A DNA stretch of 64,000 nt from positions 62,001 through 126,000 of the forward strand of contig NZ_JAKLTS010000004.1 of the NCBI RefSeq assembly GCF_022012445.1, read 5' to 3'. Of the stretch, positions 57,939 through 64,000 are shown one piece after another (the stretch's first letter is position 1; each line of letters starts with the position of its first letter). A program made the position numbers and the translations under genes. The DNA is from Massilia sp. TS11. Its GTDB lineage: Bacteria > Pseudomonadota > Gammaproteobacteria > Burkholderiales > Burkholderiaceae_D. The notes under the pieces are model-generated. The model had not been told where the DNA came from. It searched no databases and worked only from the letters and a program-made list of their open reading frames with translations.

Positions 57939-57979
57939 AGTGGTCGGTGGCGCGGGTCTGTCGACCCGCCCTGCCCGCT

Positions 57980-59860
<1,881 letters not shown>

Positions 59861-60026
59861 GCAAACTCCTTCGGTGCACGCCGGCACCCATATGATCCCT
59901 AAGGGTCGATTTTACCCGAATCGGCTGGCCACGCCATGCGGCAATCCTGCCGTGCGCCTCAAATCAAGGGCTTTTGTGGTGCAAATGTGGATGATCGCGA
60001 CAAATACAAGGGGGATATGTATCGAA

Positions 60027-60674
60027 TCAGGCGGCCGGATGCTTCAAACCGCGCCCGAGCAGGAAGATTTCGGAGCTTTTGTCGCGGCTGGCCTTGGGCT
60101 TTTTCTGCTGGACCGTTTTGAATTCGGCTTTGAATTTATCGAGAATCGGATTAAACCCGGAATCCTTGAAGCATTTGGCCAGCAGGGCCCCGCCCGGCTT
60201 CATGTGCTGCTGGGCGAATTCGATGGCCAGGTCGATCAGGTGCTCCATCCGCGCCGCATCGGCGTCGGCGATCCCGGACAGGTTGGGCGCCATGTCGGAC
60301 AGCACCAGGTCGGCCTTGGCGCCCTCGAGCGCCTGCTCGAGCTCGGCCAGCACGCTCTCCTCGCGGAAGTCGCCCTGAATGAAATGCATGTCGGCGATCG
60401 GCTCCATCGGCAGGATGTCGAGGCCGATCAGGCGCCCGTGGATGCCGCCGCCATCGGCCCCGGCCAGCTTGCGCCGCACATACTGGCTCCAGGAACCCGG
60501 GGTCGAGCCGAGTTCGACGATGACCTGGCCCGGCTTGATCAGCTTGGCCTCCTCGTCGATTTCCTTGAGCTTGTAGGCCGCGCGCGCGCGGTAGCCCTCT
60601 TTCTGCGCCAGCTTCACATAGGGATCGTTGAGGTGATCGTGCAGCCAGCTTTTATTGATTTTGTTCTTTGCCAT
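60027..60674 (-). CDS. rlmE: 23S rRNA (uridine-2552-2'-O)-methyltransferase
   Basis: A 215-residue FtsJ/RrmJ-type SAM methyltransferase. The N-terminus [36 protein letters not shown] carries the first catalytic lysine region; [16 protein letters not shown] is the SAM motif; [13 protein letters not shown] holds the catalytic Asp; [13 protein letters not shown] has the second lysine (normally GGxLVKVF). It methylates U2552 of 23S rRNA in the 50S subunit. The order rlmE-ftsH is widely conserved. It is divergent from the yhbY-family gene, with 38 bases between the start codons. Confidence 0.95.
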   Translation of the reverse strand: MAKNKINKSWLHDHLNDPYVKLAQKEGYRARAAYKLKEIDEEAKLIKPGQVIVELGSTPGSWSQYVRRKLAGADGGGIHGRLIGLDILPMEPIADMHFIQGDFREESVLAELEQALEGAKADLVLSDMAPNLSGIADADAARMEHLIDLAIEFAQQHMKPGGALLAKCFKDSGFNPILDKFKAEFKTVQQKKPKASRDKSSEIFLLGRGLKHPAA

Positions 60675-60712
60675 TCGCGTAGAATACCGGTTTTAGCGGA
60701 ATAAAAAATATT

Positions 60713-61192
60713 ATGACTATCAAACTCACCCCCGCCGAGCGCTCCGAACTGCGCGCCCAGGCCCATGGCCTGAACCCCGTCGTCATGGTTGGCGAGTCCG
60801 GCCTGACCCCGGCCGTGATGAAGGAAATTGCGGCCAGCCTCGACGCCCACGGCCTGATCAAGGTGCGCGTGTTCGGCGACGAACGCGAAGACCGCATTGC
60901 CATTTATGAAACGATCTGCGAGGAACTGGGCGCCGCCCCGGTCCAGCACATCGGCAAGCTGCTGGTGCTCTACCGTCCGAAGAAAGAGGCCGAGAAAGAC
61001 AAGACCGCCAAGCGCAAAGGCGCCGGTCTGCGCCAGGTCACCATCGTCAAGCCCTCGGCCGACGGCACCAAGAAGCCGACCGTGCAGAAAGTCCTCGTCA
61101 AGGGGAATGAGCGCGTGACCCAGGGCGGTTCGATCAAGCGCGCCAAGGTGCGCCAGAAGAGCGCCAAGAAGTCGGCCCTCGGCACCAAATAA
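60713..61192 (+). CDS. yhbY: YhbY/CRM-domain RNA-binding protein
   Basis: A 159-residue protein. The first 97 residues are a CRM domain of the YhbY type (LTPAERSELRAQAHGLNPVVMVGESGLTPAVMKEIAASLDAHGLIKVRVFGDER and IGKLLVLYRPK), which binds pre-50S ribosome particles. A Lys/Arg-rich tail of about 60 residues (KDKTAKRKGAGLRQVTIVK onwards) extends beyond the 97-residue E. coli protein, as in related Burkholderiales. It is divergent from rlmE, another 50S maturation gene. A GC-rich hairpin follows its stop. Confidence 0.92.
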   Translation: MTIKLTPAERSELRAQAHGLNPVVMVGESGLTPAVMKEIAASLDAHGLIKVRVFGDEREDRIAIYETICEELGAAPVQHIGKLLVLYRPKKEAEKDKTAKRKGAGLRQVTIVKPSADGTKKPTVQKVLVKGNERVTQGGSIKRAKVRQKSAKKSALGTK

Positions 61193-61211
61193 GCGCCGCG
61201 GGGCCGGGGCG

Positions 61212-61233
61212 GCGCGGGTCTAGGGACCCGCGC
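61212..61233. other. GC-rich palindrome between yhbY and the DUF4149 gene
   Basis: GCGCGGGTC at 61212-61220 and GACCCGCGC at 61225-61233 form a perfect nine-base stem with a four-base loop (TAGG). It lies between two converging stops and could stop transcripts from both sides, though no T-run follows. It resembles the palindrome at 57950-57969. Confidence 0.55.
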
Positions 61234-61239
61234 GCCGGC

Positions 61240-61686
61240 TCAAGCTTCGGCGTTCTTCACCACCAGCACCAGGGCCAGCAGGCTCTCCACCATCCACAAC
61301 GCGCTCGACATACCGTGCAGCATGCGGAACTGCTCACGCGCGCCAGACGCCATCACGCCCAGAATGCCAGCCTGCTCGCGCAGGGCCTGGATCTGCGGCG
61401 TCAGCACGAACAGAATCACGGCCGTACACAGCAAAATGCCGCCCGTCAGCCCCCACAGCCACTTGCGCCGGGCCGGCGCCACCGGGGTGGCCAACAGCAG
61501 CATCAGCACGCCCATGGCGAGCGACACCCAGCCTTCGACGCGGAACATCAGGCCGGCGATATTCCCGGCCAGGACCGAATCGAAGAAATAGGCGAACGCC
61601 GTGGGCGCGACCAGATAGCCCACCGTGCACAGGCTGCCAGCCCACAGGGCCGTCAGCAGCAGGCGGGCACGGTTGAGCCAGACCAT
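61240..61686 (-). CDS. DUF4149 domain membrane protein
   Basis: A 148-residue protein with four membrane spans (LLLTALWAGSLCTVGYLVAPTAF, WVSLAMGVLMLLLATPV, WGLTGGILLCTAVILFVL, SALWMVESLLALVLVV). The pattern ALWAGSLCTVGYLVAPTAFAYF is that of DUF4149/TMEM205-like proteins. Its function is unknown. The ATG at 61686 overlaps the greA stop, so it is coupled to greA. The carB-greA-DUF4149 order is common in Burkholderiales. Confidence 0.88.
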   Translation of the reverse strand: MVWLNRARLLLTALWAGSLCTVGYLVAPTAFAYFFDSVLAGNIAGLMFRVEGWVSLAMGVLMLLLATPVAPARRKWLWGLTGGILLCTAVILFVLTPQIQALREQAGILGVMASGAREQFRMLHGMSSALWMVESLLALVLVVKNAEA

Positions 61687-62165
61687 CAGATGTAGCGCAC
61701 TTCGAGGATTTCGTACTCGCGCGGGCCGGACGGGGCCTGCACTTCGACCACGTCGCCGGCGTACTTGCCGATCAGGGCGCGCGCGATTGGGCTGGTGATC
61801 GAGACCTTGTTCTCTTTCAGGTCGGCCTCATCGACGCCGACGATCTGGTAGGACACCTTCTGGCCCGATTCCAGGTCTTCCAGGTCGACCGTCGAGGCGA
61901 ACACCACGCGCCCTTCGGCGTCGAGGGTGGACGGGTCGATGATCTGGGCCGAGGACAGCTTGGCTTCGAGCTCGGCGATACGGCCTTCGATGAACGCCTG
62001 GCGTTCCTTGGCCGCATCGTACTCAGCGTTTTCGGACAGGTCGCCGTGCGAACGGGCCTCGGCGATGGCGTCGATCACGTTGCGGCGCTCCTGGGTTTTC
62101 AGCTGGTGCAGTTCCTTGCGCAGCTGCTCAGCGCCGAATTTGGTCAGTGGGACGGTAGTGTTCAT
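61686..62165 (-). CDS. greA: Transcription elongation factor GreA
   Basis: A 159-residue protein with the GreA coiled-coil (residues 1-75: TVPLTKFGAEQLRKELHQLKTQERRNVIDAIAEARSHGDLSENAEYDAAKERQAFIEGRI; the acidic tip is DLSENAEYD) and C-terminal FKBP-like domain (VSITSPIARALIGKYAGDVVEVQAPSGPREYEILEVRYI). It rescues backtracked RNA polymerase by stimulating transcript cleavage. The start at 62165 (MNTTVPLTK) has GAAGAGAC ahead; longer frames lack support. It is separated from carB by a hairpin and overlaps the DUF4149 gene. Confidence 0.96.
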   Translation of the reverse strand: MNTTVPLTKFGAEQLRKELHQLKTQERRNVIDAIAEARSHGDLSENAEYDAAKERQAFIEGRIAELEAKLSSAQIIDPSTLDAEGRVVFASTVDLEDLESGQKVSYQIVGVDEADLKENKVSITSPIARALIGKYAGDVVEVQAPSGPREYEILEVRYI

Positions 62166-62184
62166 GTCTCTTCGGTATTTTGGA

Positions 62185-62235
62185 AAATGAAAACCACAAA
62201 GGCCGCGCTGCATGAAGCGGCACGGCCTCTGTGGT
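62185..62235 (-). terminator. Intrinsic terminator between carB and greA
   Basis: On the minus strand ACCACAGAGGCCGTGC (62235-62220) pairs with GCGCGGCCTTTGTGGT (62208-62193), with two wobble pairs, and TTTTCATTTT follows. It lies after the carB stop and ahead of greA, so greA probably needs readthrough or its own promoter. Confidence 0.85.
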
Positions 62236-62251
62236 CAGGTGTTACCGGGCG

Positions 62252-64000
<1,749 letters not shown>

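Overview
This is a high-GC stretch of a betaproteobacterial chromosome. Gene content and order (rlmE-ftsH-folP-glmM, carB-greA, ppiA-ppiB-lpxH, a phasin, a copper cluster with CueR-type operators, a type VI secretion locus and many chemotaxis and c-di-GMP proteins) suggest Burkholderiales, most likely an Oxalobacteraceae member of the Massilia/Duganella/Janthinobacterium kind. That family placement is inference. Nearly all of the window is coding, no gap exceeds 300 bases, and I see no insertion sequence, prophage or CRISPR array.

Layout. 1-2.2 kb: cysS, an AlkA-like glycosylase and the 5' end of accA on the minus strand. 2.4-6.6 kb: ppiA-ppiB-lpxH, then a YtrA-type GntR repressor with its own ABC exporter behind a near-perfect palindromic operator. 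6.5-10.9 kb: two paralogous Aer-like PAS chemoreceptors flanking an ANTAR response regulator. 11-15.7 kb: yceH family gene, cysE, rlmB, rnr. 15.8-16.1 kb: two identical tandem tRNA-Leu(CAG) genes with a strong promoter and terminator. 16.2-24.2 kb: copper homeostasis (copA-cueR divergent from copZ, an outer-membrane efflux protein and a Tat-exported multicopper oxidase), then a PAS-GAF histidine kinase and a phasin.

24.2-38.4 kb: a type VI secretion locus with tssA, tssH, hcp, tssC, tssB, a TPR lipoprotein, tssL, an OmpA-family protein, tagF, tssM, a TagX-like M15 peptidase and a proline-rich membrane protein. It has sheath, tube, ATPase and membrane-complex genes but no tssE, tssF, tssG, tssK, tssJ, vgrG or PAAR gene, so the missing parts must lie elsewhere or the machine is unusual.

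38.4-42.3 kb: the most interesting locus. A FAN1-like VRR-NUC nuclease overlaps a gene for an XPD/DinG-type helicase that carries an iron-sulfur cysteine set and an N-terminal RecB-like nuclease segment. A canonical LexA box (CTGT-N8-ACAG) sits on the promoter, which predicts an SOS-induced nuclease-helicase repair module.

42.3-45.2 kb: a LytS/LytTR two-component system in one operon with two LiaF-like membrane proteins. 45.3-55.4 kb: argO/argP, pnuC, an HMCES/YedK-like gene, two tail-to-tail periplasmic binding proteins, a diguanylate cyclase, an M28 peptidase, an Lrp-family regulator and an HD-GYP phosphodiesterase. 55.4-64 kb: tRNA-Arg(TCT), tRNA-Pro(TGG), glmM, folP, ftsH, rlmE, a yhbY-family gene, a DUF4149 gene, greA and the 3' part of carB.
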